48,300 nucleotides of DNA, taken from positions 1-48,300 of the forward strand of contig NZ_AOIS01000017.1 of the NCBI RefSeq assembly GCF_000337495.1, given 5' to 3'. Below are positions 9,284 to 18,548 of this stretch, one piece after another. The notes beneath the pieces were generated by a model. The model saw only the letters and a list, made by a program, of their open reading frames with translations. It was not told the DNA's origin and did not search any database. A program made the position numbers and the translations under genes. Within the stretch, counting starts at the first letter, position 1, and the number at the start of each line of letters is the position of its first letter. The stretch comes from Haloterrigena salina JCM 13891. GTDB taxonomy: Archaea; Halobacteriota; Halobacteria; Halobacteriales; Natrialbaceae.

Positions 9284-9438
9284 ACCGCTCGCAAGGTGCG
9301 GCCGGAAGGTGAATCTTGCCTTGTCCGCGTCGGCCCGGTGGGTCCCCAGCCGCCGGCAGCGAATCACGACGGGAAGACAGTCCGACGCACTGACCGTTGC
9401 GTAGGGTATTTTTCTCGAGACTCGTCGTACGATCCTGT

Positions 9439-10524
9439 ATGTCCAGTAACAATAACTCGCGGACGCTTCTCGTCATCGCCCTCGTAGCCGTCGTCGTCGC
9501 CGGTACTGTCCCGGCTACCGTCGCCGGACAGGCGGAACGGACGGGCGGCACGGTCGTCGTCGAGGAGGGCGAGACGGTCGACAGCCTCGAGGCGTTCGGG
9601 GGGACGGTCATCGTCGAGGGCACCGTGACGGGCGACGTCAGCGCCGTCGCCGGCGATGTGCGAATCGATGGCGACGTCGAGGGCGATCTCGAGGCCGTCG
9701 GCGGCAGCGTCACGATCGCCGGGACCGTCCAGGGCGACGTCGAGGCCGCCGCCGGGAGCGTGACGATCACCGAGGACGGGGTCGTCGGCGGAACGACCTC
9801 GATCGGCGCCGGAACCGTCGTCGTCGACGGGACGCTCGAGGGAGACGCGGAGATCGGCGCCGAGACGATCCAGTTGGGTGAGAGCGCGTCGATCGCGGGC
9901 GATCTGCGCTACGGCGGTACCCTCGAGGGGAACACCGACGCGGTCACCGGTACCACCGAGCAGGACTCGTCGGTCGGCGTCGACGTCGCGCCGACGATCC
10001 AGCCGATCGCCTCGTGGCTGTTCGCGGCCTACGCGCTGGCGCTGAACCTCGTGCTCGGGGCGGCGTTGCTCGCCCTGTTCCCCCGGTTCTCGGACGGGGT
10101 CGCGAGTCGGGCCGCGAGCACGCCCGGACGGTCCGGACTGGTCGGACTCGGGGTCCTCGTCGGCGTTCCGGTCCTGCTCGTCGCGGTGGCGCTGACGGTG
10201 ATCGGGATCCCGTTCTCGATCGTCGGCGCGTTCCTGTTCGCTCTCGTCGTCTGGCTCGGGCTCGTCTACGGCCGCTTCGCCGTCGGGGCGTGGCTGCTCT
10301 CGCTCGTCGGCGTCGGAAACCACTGGCTCGCGCTGGTGGTCGGGCTGGTCATCGGCGCGGCGTTAGGGCTGGTGCCGTACGTCGGCGACCTGCTGAACCT
10401 GCTCGTGCTCCTGCTCGGCGTCGGCGCGCTCGCCGTCGGCGTGGTCAGTCACTGGCGGACCGCCCGGAAACGCGACCGGGAGCCGCGCCGCGGAGTCGGA
10501 CCCGACGGCCCGACGACCGACTGA
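9439..10524 (+). CDS. Polymer-forming (bactofilin-like) protein with membrane domain
   Basis: 361 residues from ATG 9439 ([11 protein letters not shown]). Segments: signal peptide/TM 1-30; a right-handed beta-helix-like repeat domain 35-175 with repeating [17 protein letters not shown] units, typical of polymer-forming cytoskeletal proteins; then about four transmembrane helices (about 190-330) and a basic C-terminal tail (RKRDREPRR). The layout places the beta-helix outside the membrane. A TATA-like TATTTT at 9409-9414 is about 28 nt upstream of the ATG, suggesting a leaderless mRNA. Role in envelope structure is inference. Confidence 0.85.
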   Translation: MSSNNNSRTLLVIALVAVVVAGTVPATVAGQAERTGGTVVVEEGETVDSLEAFGGTVIVEGTVTGDVSAVAGDVRIDGDVEGDLEAVGGSVTIAGTVQGDVEAAAGSVTITEDGVVGGTTSIGAGTVVVDGTLEGDAEIGAETIQLGESASIAGDLRYGGTLEGNTDAVTGTTEQDSSVGVDVAPTIQPIASWLFAAYALALNLVLGAALLALFPRFSDGVASRAASTPGRSGLVGLGVLVGVPVLLVAVALTVIGIPFSIVGAFLFALVVWLGLVYGRFAVGAWLLSLVGVGNHWLALVVGLVIGAALGLVPYVGDLLNLLVLLLGVGALAVGVVSHWRTARKRDREPRRGVGPDGPTTD

Positions 10525-10611
10525 CGCCGTCGGGAACCGCCCGGTCGACGGCGCGGCGACGGGCCTCCCCGAGAGCGACGCGCTCAAGTCCGCGCTCGCG
10601 TAACGGCGACC

Positions 10612-10848
10612 ATGCGCGTCACCGTCGACGTCAAGGGCGAAGAGACCCGCGAGATCGACCTCGAGTCGGTCTCGGTGTCGGGAGCGACCGCGGACGGCGA
10701 GCCGACCCCGACCTATCAGGACCTCCTCCGCGAGGTCGATCTCAGCCCCCACGAGGTGAGCGTCCTCGTCGACGGTCGCCCGGTTCCCGAGGACCAGCCC
10801 GTCGAGAGCGATCACGTGACGGTGTTGCGGCTGATCAAGGGCGGCTAA
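10612..10848 (+). CDS. samp2: Ubiquitin-like small archaeal modifier protein (SAMP2-like)
   Basis: 78 residues of beta-grasp type ending in the diglycine needed for conjugation (LRLIKGG). The C-terminal half (VDLSPHEVSVLVDGRPVPED) closely matches Haloferax SAMP2, a protein modifier also involved in sulfur transfer for tRNA thiolation. Compared with that 66-residue protein, the loop around SGATADGEPTPT is longer by about a dozen residues. Activation would need the E1-like UbaA, which is not in this window. Confidence 0.9.
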   Translation: MRVTVDVKGEETREIDLESVSVSGATADGEPTPTYQDLLREVDLSPHEVSVLVDGRPVPEDQPVESDHVTVLRLIKGG

Positions 10849-11128
10849 CGCCGGCCGCGGGTCCGCAGGTCGGGGCGACGCTCGAGCGGGCGTTCGACTC
10901 GGTCGACAAGTTCTACGAGTTCTGTTCGAACGGGATCGACGCGCGGTGTTTCCGCGGCCGAACGGAACGCGCGTTTCTGAGACCGAACGAATCGCGACCG
11001 TTCGGGAGAACGCGAACGACGAGCGCAATCGGCGACGGCTGCGGCTCGAGCGAGAAATCGGTCGACGGCGACCGGTCTCGAGCGTTCCGGCGCCGCCGGT
11101 GTCGAATCGAGGGACGGTTGCGGGCGGC

Positions 11129-12274
11129 TCAGACGTCGAATCGATCGAACCGGAACATGTCGACCGGGTGGTCGGTATCGCCGTCGATCGCGAGGTCGGC
11201 GAGGATCTCGCCGATGACGCTGGCGAACTTGAAGCCGTGACCCGAGAAGCCCGCGCCGACGGCCACCTGCGGGTGCTCGGGGAGCGTATCGAGGATGAAG
11301 TGCTCGTCGGGCGAGTTGGTGAACATGCAGGTCGCGAGCCGCATCGTCGGCCCGGCGGCGTCAGCGAAGTAGTTCTCGGTGACCTCGCGGAGGAGTCGCT
11401 CGTCCTCGCGGTTCGGCTCCCTCTCGTAGTCGTCGGGATCGACCTGCTTGTCGCGGTGGTGGTACTTGCCGATCTTGAACCCCGGTACGTCGTAGATCGG
11501 CAGCCCGTAGAAGCGGCCTTCCGGGACCTTGAGGTTCCAGACCGGGAAGGTCTCGGGTTCGAACGTCGACGGCCGATCGGGCTGGAACCAGCCGAGTACC
11601 TGTCGCTCGGGGACCGCGAGACCCTCGAGCACGTCGGCGAACTTGTAGTTCCACGCCCCCGCGGCGAGCACCATGTTCTCGGCTTCGTAGGTCCCGCGAT
11701 CGGTTTCGACGCGAACGCCCTCGTCCGACGTCGGCTCCCACTCGAGGACGCGCTCGCGGGCGCGCACCTCGGCGCCCGCCGCCTGGGCCGTCTCGACGTA
11801 GCCGACGATCGCCTGTTCGGGAACTACGAACCCGCCGTCGGGCTGATACAAGGCCTTGTACCCCTCGGGGAGGTCGTAGCCGGGGAACCGCTCGGCGACC
11901 TCCGCGCTCGTGAGGACCTCGTGGGGAATGTCGTGTTCCTCGCAGGAGCGCAGCGACCCCTCGAAGACGACATTGTCCGGGGGAGCGGCGTCGATCGATC
12001 CCGTCCGGTGGATCACGTCGCGGCCGGTCTCGTCCGCGAGGTCGTCCCAGAGCTCGTAAGCCCGTTCGACGAGCGGAATGTAAGAGGGGTGCTCGTAGTA
12101 GGCGCGCCGGATGATCCGGGTGATCCCGTGGGAAGAGCCCATCGTATTGGGCACGTCGTAGCGCTCGAGACCGAGCACGTCGCAGCCGCGGTCGGCGAGG
12201 TGAGCGGCCGTCGCGCTGCCCATTCCGCCGACGCCGATCACGATGACGTCGTATCGGGTTCCTGTTGCGACCAT
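11129..12274 (-). CDS. solA: SolA-type FAD oxidase (N-methyltryptophan/sarcosine oxidase family)
   Basis: Flavoprotein that oxidatively demethylates secondary amino acids. 381 residues from ATG 12274. The N-terminal dinucleotide-binding loop is YDVIVIGVGGMGSATA; the motif CMFTNSPDEHFILD contains the cysteine that binds FAD covalently in monomeric sarcosine oxidases, and GFSGHGFKFA closes the FAD site. A GTG eight codons upstream is a less likely start. The minus-strand ATTAACTAAC region (about 12307-12318) may hold its promoter, which would place the start of the small ORF at 12317 inside it. Exact substrate unknown. Confidence 0.88.
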   Translation of the reverse strand: MVATGTRYDVIVIGVGGMGSATAAHLADRGCDVLGLERYDVPNTMGSSHGITRIIRRAYYEHPSYIPLVERAYELWDDLADETGRDVIHRTGSIDAAPPDNVVFEGSLRSCEEHDIPHEVLTSAEVAERFPGYDLPEGYKALYQPDGGFVVPEQAIVGYVETAQAAGAEVRARERVLEWEPTSDEGVRVETDRGTYEAENMVLAAGAWNYKFADVLEGLAVPERQVLGWFQPDRPSTFEPETFPVWNLKVPEGRFYGLPIYDVPGFKIGKYHHRDKQVDPDDYEREPNREDERLLREVTENYFADAAGPTMRLATCMFTNSPDEHFILDTLPEHPQVAVGAGFSGHGFKFASVIGEILADLAIDGDTDHPVDMFRFDRFDV

Positions 12275-12316
12275 ACCATCGGTCGGTTCGTCGGGCACCC
12301 ACTTGGTTGTTAGTTA

Positions 12317-12667
12317 ATGCCTGACACGCCTTTTTGGAGAATCGGGGCCGGCTCGGAGGCCACCGGCGGTCGCCGGCACGAGGAAGACATCGACGACGAG
12401 ATGCGCATCCGCGACGAACGCGAGGCGAAGTTCTACTACTGCTGGCCGAAGGTCACGGTCAACGTGTACGGGACCGCCGACGGCTACGGCGCCTACACCA
12501 TCGTCGACCCGATCGGCGTCGTCGCCCTCGCGAGTCACTCCTCGCGGAGCGTCGACGCCACGAGTTGCCCGGTCCCGCGGCGGATGCGCCCGCTGGCGGC
12601 CGTCGACGAGATGCCGAGCTGTTCGGCGAGTTCCTCGAGCGAGATTTCGCGGGGCTCCTCGAAGTAG
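12317..12667 (+). CDS. Small hypothetical ORF, possibly a gene remnant
   Basis: The first 73 codons (MPDTPFWRIGAGSEATGG, then KFYYCWPKVTVNVYGTADGYG and TIVDPIGVV) show strong third-position G/C and look like a real protein. From 12535 on, the frame runs antisense into the end of the Bat-type HTH gene and turns into Ser/Arg-rich sequence, as if the native stop had been lost. No TATA box is seen about 27 nt upstream; the start lies within the likely promoter of the divergent oxidase gene. It may be a true small gene with a shortened or altered end, or the remains of a larger one. No family recognised. Confidence 0.45.
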   Translation: MPDTPFWRIGAGSEATGGRRHEEDIDDEMRIRDEREAKFYYCWPKVTVNVYGTADGYGAYTIVDPIGVVALASHSSRSVDATSCPVPRRMRPLAAVDEMPSCSASSSSEISRGSSK

Positions 12668-13173
12668 CCTTCCTCGTGAGCGCTGACCAGCGCGGCGCGT
12701 TGTTCGTCGGTTACCTCCGGGAACGTCTCGCCGGTCCACTCGTCGCGCCGAAACATCCGGCGCAGTTCGAACGAGATGTCCCGCGTCTCACAGCAGTCCC
12801 AGAGGTCGGCGAGCGCTTTCCGGTCGGGAAGCTGAACGCGGGTCGTCCAGCCACGTCCGGTGGTCTCCGCGTTCAACAGCAGCCCGCCGAGTTCGGTCGT
12901 CAACGGCGAGATGAGGACGGTCTCCTCGGGGTGCTGGAGCCGATAGATTCGCGCCGAACCGAGGTCGTCCGCGAGCATCCAGTCCGTCACCGTGTGGTCT
13001 TGCTCGAGGACGTCCTCGAACGCCTCGTCGGCACCCTCGACGAGGTAGAAGAACAGTCCGGTCTTCGGGTCCGTCGTGGAGTGGGGGACGACCTCGATGG
13101 ACGCGTCCGGACGGTCCCGGATCGTCGGCGTCAACGCGAGATCCGGATGCGCGATATCGAGAATTGCGATCAT
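12535..13173 (-). CDS. Bat-type helix-turn-helix regulator
   Basis: 213 residues from ATG 13173 (MIAILDIAHPDLALTPTI). The C-terminal HTH_10 (bacterioopsin-activator type) domain is clear: EISLEELAEQLGISSTAASG, then RIRRGTGQLV. The N-terminal 150 residues form the small sensor-like domain typical of short haloarchaeal Bat proteins, without GAF or PAS. A GTG two codons earlier is possible. It probably regulates transcription, but the target is unknown; it neighbours the amine oxidase gene only tail to head. Its 3' end overlaps the small ORF on the other strand. Confidence 0.88.
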   Translation of the reverse strand: MIAILDIAHPDLALTPTIRDRPDASIEVVPHSTTDPKTGLFFYLVEGADEAFEDVLEQDHTVTDWMLADDLGSARIYRLQHPEETVLISPLTTELGGLLLNAETTGRGWTTRVQLPDRKALADLWDCCETRDISFELRRMFRRDEWTGETFPEVTDEQRAALVSAHEEGYFEEPREISLEELAEQLGISSTAASGRIRRGTGQLVASTLREE

Positions 13174-13489
13174 GCTCACGGTTCGTCACGGCAGCGACTG
13201 TTGTGCGGTGTCTTCGTTCCGAAACAACCACCTTCATGATCTATTTTCACCCGATTTCTTGAGCTAAACTCGAATATAGTTCTCATTTAGTCATGTATTC
13301 TGATTATAGATACTTAATCGTTACCTCGTGTTCGAAAGAAGTGTGTAACCTGGAATCTGTTCATCGCGAGTCCGTACTCGTGCGCTCCGGTCGGGGGACG
13401 GTTCGATCGTGTTCGGACGGCGGCGCCGGCGGTGTCCGCCTGACTGCTGAAAGCCGAGTGACTTTCCCGGCTGCCGCGGTACGCCACGT
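13174..13489. other. Intergenic region between divergent genes
   Basis: 316 bp with an AT-rich stretch at about 13235-13325 in an otherwise GC-rich setting. It must hold the promoters of the Bat-type regulator (minus) and the peroxiredoxin gene (plus). I see no convincing TATA box at -27 for either, and no gene or structural RNA. Confidence 0.5.
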
Positions 13490-14026
13490 ATGACCGAATC
13501 GTCCCCCGAGCTGACCTTCCCGAACGTCGGTCCCGGCCCGGATCCGCTCTCGCTGACCGACCTGACGGAGCCGGTCGCACCGGCCGATCCGACGACGACA
13601 GACGAGGCCGAACCGGCCCACGACGCGGTCCTCCTGTTGCTTCACCGCGACCACCACGCCGGGCAGTGTCGCCGGCAGGTCCGAGCCGTCGCCGACCGCT
13701 ACGACGAGTTCCGCGACCGGGGCTGTCAGGTGGTCTCGGTCGTTCCCGAACCCCGCGATCGAGTTCAAGAGTGGCAGGAACGGTACGACCTGCCCTTCCC
13801 GCTCTGTGCGGATCCGGAGGCGACCGCGGGCGAGGCCTTCGACCAGCCCGTCCGCCTCGGGCCGGTCGGTCGCCACTTCGATCTCGTCGGCCGGATGCCC
13901 GCCGCCGTCGTCCTCGATATCCGCGACCCCGCCGCCCTCGAGGTCGTCGCGACCTACCGCGGCCGGAGCAACATGGATCGACCCGAAATCGACGAGTTGT
14001 TGGCCACCGTCGACCGACGGACCTGA
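13490..14026 (+). CDS. Peroxiredoxin-like (AhpC/TSA, redoxin) protein
   Basis: 178 residues with a thioredoxin-like fold. The motif LLLLHRDHHAGQCRRQVRAV corresponds to the F-x-R-x-x-x-C-x-x-C-R-x-Q-V active site of PRX-like proteins, but the first cysteine is Ala57 and only Cys60 remains. Further down, the VSVVPEP and LPFPLCADPEA segments match the family (C at about 104). It probably reduces peroxides or acts as a thiol-redox protein in the cytoplasm. The next gene starts 4 bp after its stop, so the two form an operon. Confidence 0.8.
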   Translation: MTESSPELTFPNVGPGPDPLSLTDLTEPVAPADPTTTDEAEPAHDAVLLLLHRDHHAGQCRRQVRAVADRYDEFRDRGCQVVSVVPEPRDRVQEWQERYDLPFPLCADPEATAGEAFDQPVRLGPVGRHFDLVGRMPAAVVLDIRDPAALEVVATYRGRSNMDRPEIDELLATVDRRT

Positions 14027-14029
14027 CGA

Positions 14030-14497
14030 ATGGACGACCCCCACGAGACGAGAGCGGACGGCTCCGACGAGACGGTCGGGTACGTCCGCACCGCGACCGA
14101 CGACGACGTCCTCGAGGTCCGACGCATCCTTGACGCGGCCATGCTCGAGCCCGGTGACGTCGAGACTCGGATCGCGGAGGGGAACGTCTTGGTCGCCGGC
14201 GACGAGCGCGGCGGGACGACCGGCTCGAACCGCGAACGGGTGCTCGGCACGGTCGTGCTCGAGCCCCACGACGGGCCGGGGGCGCACGTCTCGGCGATCG
14301 GCGTCCGACGTCGCCACCGCGGGCGCGGCATCGGCACGACGCTGATCGACCGCGCCGTAGAGCGGGAGGGACGGCTGACGGCGCGGTTCGACGACGGCGT
14401 CCGCCCGTTCTACGAGCGGCTGGGCTTTTCGATCGAGCCGATCGACGAGCAGCGACACCGCGGCGTCAAAGTCGGTCGCGGGCTCGAGTTCGACTGA
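14030..14497 (+). CDS. GNAT-family N-acetyltransferase
   Basis: 155 residues. Motif A for acetyl-CoA binding is AIGVRRRHRGRGIGTTLIDRA (R/Q-x-x-G-x-G/A), and the C-terminal FYERLGFSI is also typical. Starts 4 bp after the peroxiredoxin stop, so it is co-transcribed with it. Substrate (small molecule or protein amino group) cannot be told from the sequence. Confidence 0.85.
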   Translation: MDDPHETRADGSDETVGYVRTATDDDVLEVRRILDAAMLEPGDVETRIAEGNVLVAGDERGGTTGSNRERVLGTVVLEPHDGPGAHVSAIGVRRRHRGRGIGTTLIDRAVEREGRLTARFDDGVRPFYERLGFSIEPIDEQRHRGVKVGRGLEFD

Positions 14498-14574
14498 AAC
14501 GCGTCGCCCGCCGGCGGGCGACCCGTCGCCTGCCAGCGGAACTTTATCCGAGAGAACGTGGTAGCCACCGCCGC

Positions 14575-14943
14575 ATGGCACTCAAAGGGTTACTCAGCGG
14601 CAAGCCGTCGCGAAACGCCAAGCTCTACATCGGGATCGGTCTCATCTCGCTGGTCAAAGCGGTCGCGGTCCGCAACGACCGAAACCGGTTCCGCCGGGAA
14701 CTGACCGACGCCGCCATGTTCATCGGCGTCGGTCTCGCGTTGCGGCAGTATAGCTCTCTCAAAGCGGAGAAACGACGGGAAATCGAATCGCAGGTCCCCG
14801 ACTGGGCGATCGATCTCGCGACCTCCGAACAGGCCCAGCGGGGCGTCCGCAGCCTCGCGAAGCAGCGACTGGGACGCCAGTCCGAACCGCAAGCGGAGCC
14901 GAGCCTGAAGGATCGGGCCCAGCGCGCGCTCTCGGGTCGCTGA
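14575..14943 (+). CDS. Conserved-type haloarchaeal protein, unknown function
   Basis: 122 residues. Two weakly hydrophobic stretches (about 17-33 and 45-60, LYIGIGLISLVKAVAV and AAMFIGVGLALRQ) may be membrane-associated; the C-terminal half is charged and helical. The start codon follows an AACTTTATCC element about 30 nt upstream, supporting a leaderless mRNA. The gene ends 41 bp from the convergent tryptophanase gene. No function is proposed. Confidence 0.75.
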   Translation: MALKGLLSGKPSRNAKLYIGIGLISLVKAVAVRNDRNRFRRELTDAAMFIGVGLALRQYSSLKAEKRREIESQVPDWAIDLATSEQAQRGVRSLAKQRLGRQSEPQAEPSLKDRAQRALSGR

Positions 14944-14984
14944 TCGCGCGGTTCAGCGGACGTCTCGAGCGATCGCTCGTGTTC

Positions 14985-16331
14985 TCAGTCGGAGAGCGGC
15001 TCGAGGTCAGCCGTGAAGTGACGTAACTCGCGATTTTCGGGTTCGGACGTGATCTCGAGCCCGGCGACCGACTCGCGCTTCTCGATGACCGTCGCGGCGG
15101 TCTCCGCGACGTGTTCGAAGTGTTCGGTGTGATAGGTGCGACGGGGCACCGCGAGGCGGACCAGTTCCGGCCGGTCCGTATCGGGGAACGCGAAACTCCC
15201 GAGTTCGACCCCGCGGACGCCGCCTTCTCGGTACAGTTCGCAGACCAGCGCCTGGCCCGGGAACTCGTCGGAATCGAGGTGGGGCAGCGCCGCGCCCGCG
15301 TCGAGGTAGACGGCGTGGCCCCCCGGCGGCGTGTAGATCGGTACGCCGGCGTCCTCGAGCAGGTCCGCGAACGCGCGGACGCCGTCGATGCGGTCGGCGA
15401 CATAGGCCTCCTCGACGGCCTCGCGGAGGCCGACGGCCAGCGCGGCCACGTCCCGTCCGGACATCCCGCCGTACGTGGGAAAGCCCTCGTAGAGGATCGC
15501 GCGCTGCTTGCACCGCTCGAACAGCGCCTCGTCGTCGGTCGCGACGAAGCCGCCGGCGTTGGCCATCCCATCCTTTTTGCCGCTCATGACGATCGCATCG
15601 GCGTAGCCGAGTTGCTCGCGAGCGATCTCGTCGATGGCGGCCCCGTCGAACTCGTCCTCGCGGCGCCGGACGAAACCGGCGTTCTCGGCGAACCGGCAGG
15701 CGTCGATGACGAACGTCGCGTCGATCTCGTCGGCGAAGTCCCGAACCCGTCGCGTGTTCTCGACGGAAACCGGCTGGCCCGCTGTCGAGTTGTTCGTGAT
15801 CGTCGAGATCACCAGCGGCACGCGCTCGGCGCCAACCTCGTCGACGACTGACCGAGCGCGCTCGAGCGAGAAGTTCCCCTTAAACGGCTCGTCGGTTGCG
15901 AGGTCGTGGGCCCCCTCGACGGGGCAGTCGACCGGATCGGCCCCCTGATTCGCGACGTGGGCCCGCGTCGTGTCGAAGTGGGTGTTGTTGAGCGCGACGT
16001 CGCCCTCCGAGAGCAGCGTTCCGTAGAGGACGTTCTCCGCGCCCCGGCCCTGATGGGTCGGGACGACGCGCGAGAAGCCCATCACGTCCCGGACGGCCGA
16101 CTCGAGGTCGTCGAAGCTGCGCGAGCCGGCGTAGGACTCGTCGCCGCGCATGACGGCCGCCCACTGGGCGTCGCTCATCGCGCCGGTGCCGCTGTCGGTC
16201 AGGAGATCGACGAAGACGTCCTCGGCATCGAGATTGAAGACGTTGTACCCCGCTTCGGCCAGCGCTCGTTCGCGCCGGTCTCGAGAGGGGAGGTGGATCC
16301 GTTCTGCGACTTTCGTCTTGTACGCGACCAT
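14985..16331 (-). CDS. tnaA: Tryptophanase / beta-eliminating lyase
   Basis: PLP enzyme that splits tryptophan into indole, pyruvate and ammonia (or tyrosine into phenol in close relatives). 448 residues, full length. PLP-binding lysine is in SGKKDGMANAGG (K253, by analogy with the KKD of TnaA); also seen are STITNNSTAGQPVS and FVIDACRFAENAGF with the cofactor-binding Asp and Arg. The C-terminal PRRTYHTEH segment fits the substrate domain. ATG 16331 (MVAYKTKVAERIHLPSR) gives the usual N-terminus. No tnaC-like leader peptide was found upstream. Trp versus Tyr specificity is not settled. Confidence 0.9.
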   Translation of the reverse strand: MVAYKTKVAERIHLPSRDRRERALAEAGYNVFNLDAEDVFVDLLTDSGTGAMSDAQWAAVMRGDESYAGSRSFDDLESAVRDVMGFSRVVPTHQGRGAENVLYGTLLSEGDVALNNTHFDTTRAHVANQGADPVDCPVEGAHDLATDEPFKGNFSLERARSVVDEVGAERVPLVISTITNNSTAGQPVSVENTRRVRDFADEIDATFVIDACRFAENAGFVRRREDEFDGAAIDEIAREQLGYADAIVMSGKKDGMANAGGFVATDDEALFERCKQRAILYEGFPTYGGMSGRDVAALAVGLREAVEEAYVADRIDGVRAFADLLEDAGVPIYTPPGGHAVYLDAGAALPHLDSDEFPGQALVCELYREGGVRGVELGSFAFPDTDRPELVRLAVPRRTYHTEHFEHVAETAATVIEKRESVAGLEITSEPENRELRHFTADLEPLSD

Positions 16332-16535
16332 ACCTCCACAACGCCGTCGCGCGTGTTCAGTCTAGCTGAGAGTTCGTGTTCATCGATGAGTCGAACCGTT
16401 CGTTCCGGACCGAATCGGCGCATCGACGGGCGGACGTCGCGGCGTCCCGTCGCGACCGACTCCGACTTGCCCGCGACTGACCGCAACTCGCCCGCGATCG
16501 ACCGACGCCGGCGTCTCCGACGGGGGCCGCCGGGA

Positions 16536-17213
16536 TCAGCACTCGTCTGCGCCGGCACAGCCGAAGACGTCGCTCTCGACTCGCGTCGTCGTCGGCTCGG
16601 GGCCGACGAGTTCCATCCCGTCCGTCGCCCGGGAGACGGTGAGCGTCCGGTCGAGACCCGAGTCGTCGCGTCGAGCGTCCGTCACCGGTCCGCCGTCGGC
16701 CGCGTTCCCGTCAGTCGATTCGTCGGCATCGGTCGGCGCTTCGGCCTCGGGTATCAGTTCGGACTCGAGCGGCGCTTCGGTCTCGTCGTCAGCGGCCGTC
16801 TCGTCGGACCCGAACACGCGCTCGGCGACGGCGCTGAGTTCGGCGGCTGTCGACTCGACGAGCCCCTCGTCCTCGCGACTGGTAACCGATGGATTACCGA
16901 CGAATGCCGCCTCGAACTCCTCGAATTCGGGCGGCGATTCCTCGCCGGGCGATTCGCTCGGCGCGTCGGTTACGTCGTCATCGTTGTCCCGTTCCTCGAG
17001 CGCTCGAGTCTCGGCGGCCCGGTCCTCGAGGTCGGCGAACAGTTCGGCGGCCGTGGTATCGTCGACATCGATCGCGTCGTCCGGAATCGTATCGTGTGCG
17101 CCGTCGTCGGCGACGAGTTCCTCGGGCGAGTCCACGCCGAACTCGGCCAGCACCGCGTCGGGATCGGGATCGATGTCGTCGAACGCCTCCGCGTCCGTCT
17201 GCTCCGTGCTCAT
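16536..17213 (-). CDS. Highly acidic protein of unknown function
   Basis: 225 residues, dominated by Asp, Glu, Ala and Thr, low in hydrophobic residues, with a short region (about 100-135, FEAAFVGNPSVTSREDEGLV) that looks more ordered. It ends in CAGADEC, a close cysteine pair in a protein with no other cysteine, so a metal- or disulfide-linked tail is possible. Codon usage is that of a real gene. It lies between the tryptophanase and aspartate kinase genes on the same strand but with gaps of about 150-200 bp. Probably largely disordered. Confidence 0.7.
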   Translation of the reverse strand: MSTEQTDAEAFDDIDPDPDAVLAEFGVDSPEELVADDGAHDTIPDDAIDVDDTTAAELFADLEDRAAETRALEERDNDDDVTDAPSESPGEESPPEFEEFEAAFVGNPSVTSREDEGLVESTAAELSAVAERVFGSDETAADDETEAPLESELIPEAEAPTDADESTDGNAADGGPVTDARRDDSGLDRTLTVSRATDGMELVGPEPTTTRVESDVFGCAGADEC

Positions 17214-17369
17214 GGCAGTGACTCCCGTACCGTCCCCCTTCGTTACGACCCCGTTACCGAGATTTCGAGCGGCTAATCAACGACTAAAATACTGTCTCGC
17301 TCGAGAGAACGTCGCCGCAAAATCGACCGACGGAATCGGTTTGGTCCCGACTCGAGGCGCTCGGACCGC

Positions 17370-18548
17370 CTAGAAGAGGTTCTGGGTCAGCTCGAGCGTT
17401 TCCTCGCGGTCGTCCCAGTCGACGAACAGGGCGACGCTGGTCGCGCTGGTGATGATGTCGTTGAGGTGGATCCGCGCTTCGGAGAGGGGGTTGACGATCT
17501 CGCTGATGATTCCCGGCTGATTAGGGAGTTCGCCGCCGGTGACGCGGACGACCGCGACCGGCGAGTCGACGGTGACGGAGGAAAGTTCGTCGCGGGCGAT
17601 GACCTCGCGGTGGAGGATGTTCTCGGCGCGTTCGGCCTCCTCCTCGTCGATGTAGAAGGTGACGGTGTCCATCCCGCTGGCGACGGCGTCGACGTTGATG
17701 TCGCTCTCGGCCAGCGCCTCGGAGAGGTGGTTGAAGATGCCCGGTTCGTTCCGGATCGCGCGGCCGGCGACGGTCAGACAGGCAAGCGGTCGCTCGCGCA
17801 GGTCGACGAGGTTCTTGAACTCGCCCTCGATGCTCGTCCCGCCGGAGAGCAGGTCGCCGTGCTGGTAGTGGACGACGCGGACGTCGAGTTCGCCGTCCTT
17901 GTAGGAGAGCGCAGAGGGGGCGACGACTTCGGCCCCGCGGAACGAGAGGTTCCGCAGTTCGTCGACCGAGATCTCGCCGACGTTCCGAGCCCCTTCGACG
18001 ACGTGGGGGTCGCCGGTCATGACGCCCTCGACGTCGGTGACGATGACGACCTCGTCGGCGTCCATGTACTTGCCCATCATAACCGCCGTGGTGTCGCTAC
18101 CCCCGCGGCCGAGCGTCGTGATCGAGCCGTCGGGCCCCTCGGCGAGGAAGCCGGTGATAACCGGGACCGTCGCGTCCATCTCGTCGGCGACCTCGAGGGC
18201 GCGCTGTTTCGTCTCCTCGACGTTGACCTCGCCGTACTCGTCGGTGACGACCGGCCAGTCGTCGCTGCCGGGCTCCAGGAAGGTCGCGTCGATACCACGG
18301 GCGGAGAGCGCGGCCTTGAGCATCCGCACCGAGGTTCGCTCGCCCATGCTGACGATCTGAGCGCGGTCCTCCTCGTCGGTCTCGAACGTGATCTCGTCGA
18401 GCAGGTCGTCGGTGGTCGACCCCATCGCGCTGGCGACGACGGCGATCTCGTGGCCGTCCTCGACGGCGGCGGCGACCGAATCGGCGGCGCGATTGATCCG
18501 ATCCCCGCTGCCGAGGCTCGTTCCGCCGAACTTGGCGACTACGCGCAT
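17370..18548 (-). CDS. lysC: Aspartate kinase
   Basis: Phosphorylates aspartate, the first step to Lys, Thr and Met. 392 residues from ATG 18548 (MRVVAKFGGTSLGSGD). The amino-acid kinase domain has K6-FGGTS, GRGGSDTTAVMMG and TDVEGVMTGDP; the C-terminal 130 residues carry two ACT domains (about 265-330 and 340-392) that usually bind the feedback inhibitor. The upstream in-frame extension (to 18599) lacks family similarity. A GATAACTT element 30-40 nt upstream may be its promoter. Confidence 0.94.
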   Translation of the reverse strand: MRVVAKFGGTSLGSGDRINRAADSVAAAVEDGHEIAVVASAMGSTTDDLLDEITFETDEEDRAQIVSMGERTSVRMLKAALSARGIDATFLEPGSDDWPVVTDEYGEVNVEETKQRALEVADEMDATVPVITGFLAEGPDGSITTLGRGGSDTTAVMMGKYMDADEVVIVTDVEGVMTGDPHVVEGARNVGEISVDELRNLSFRGAEVVAPSALSYKDGELDVRVVHYQHGDLLSGGTSIEGEFKNLVDLRERPLACLTVAGRAIRNEPGIFNHLSEALAESDINVDAVASGMDTVTFYIDEEEAERAENILHREVIARDELSSVTVDSPVAVVRVTGGELPNQPGIISEIVNPLSEARIHLNDIITSATSVALFVDWDDREETLELTQNLF

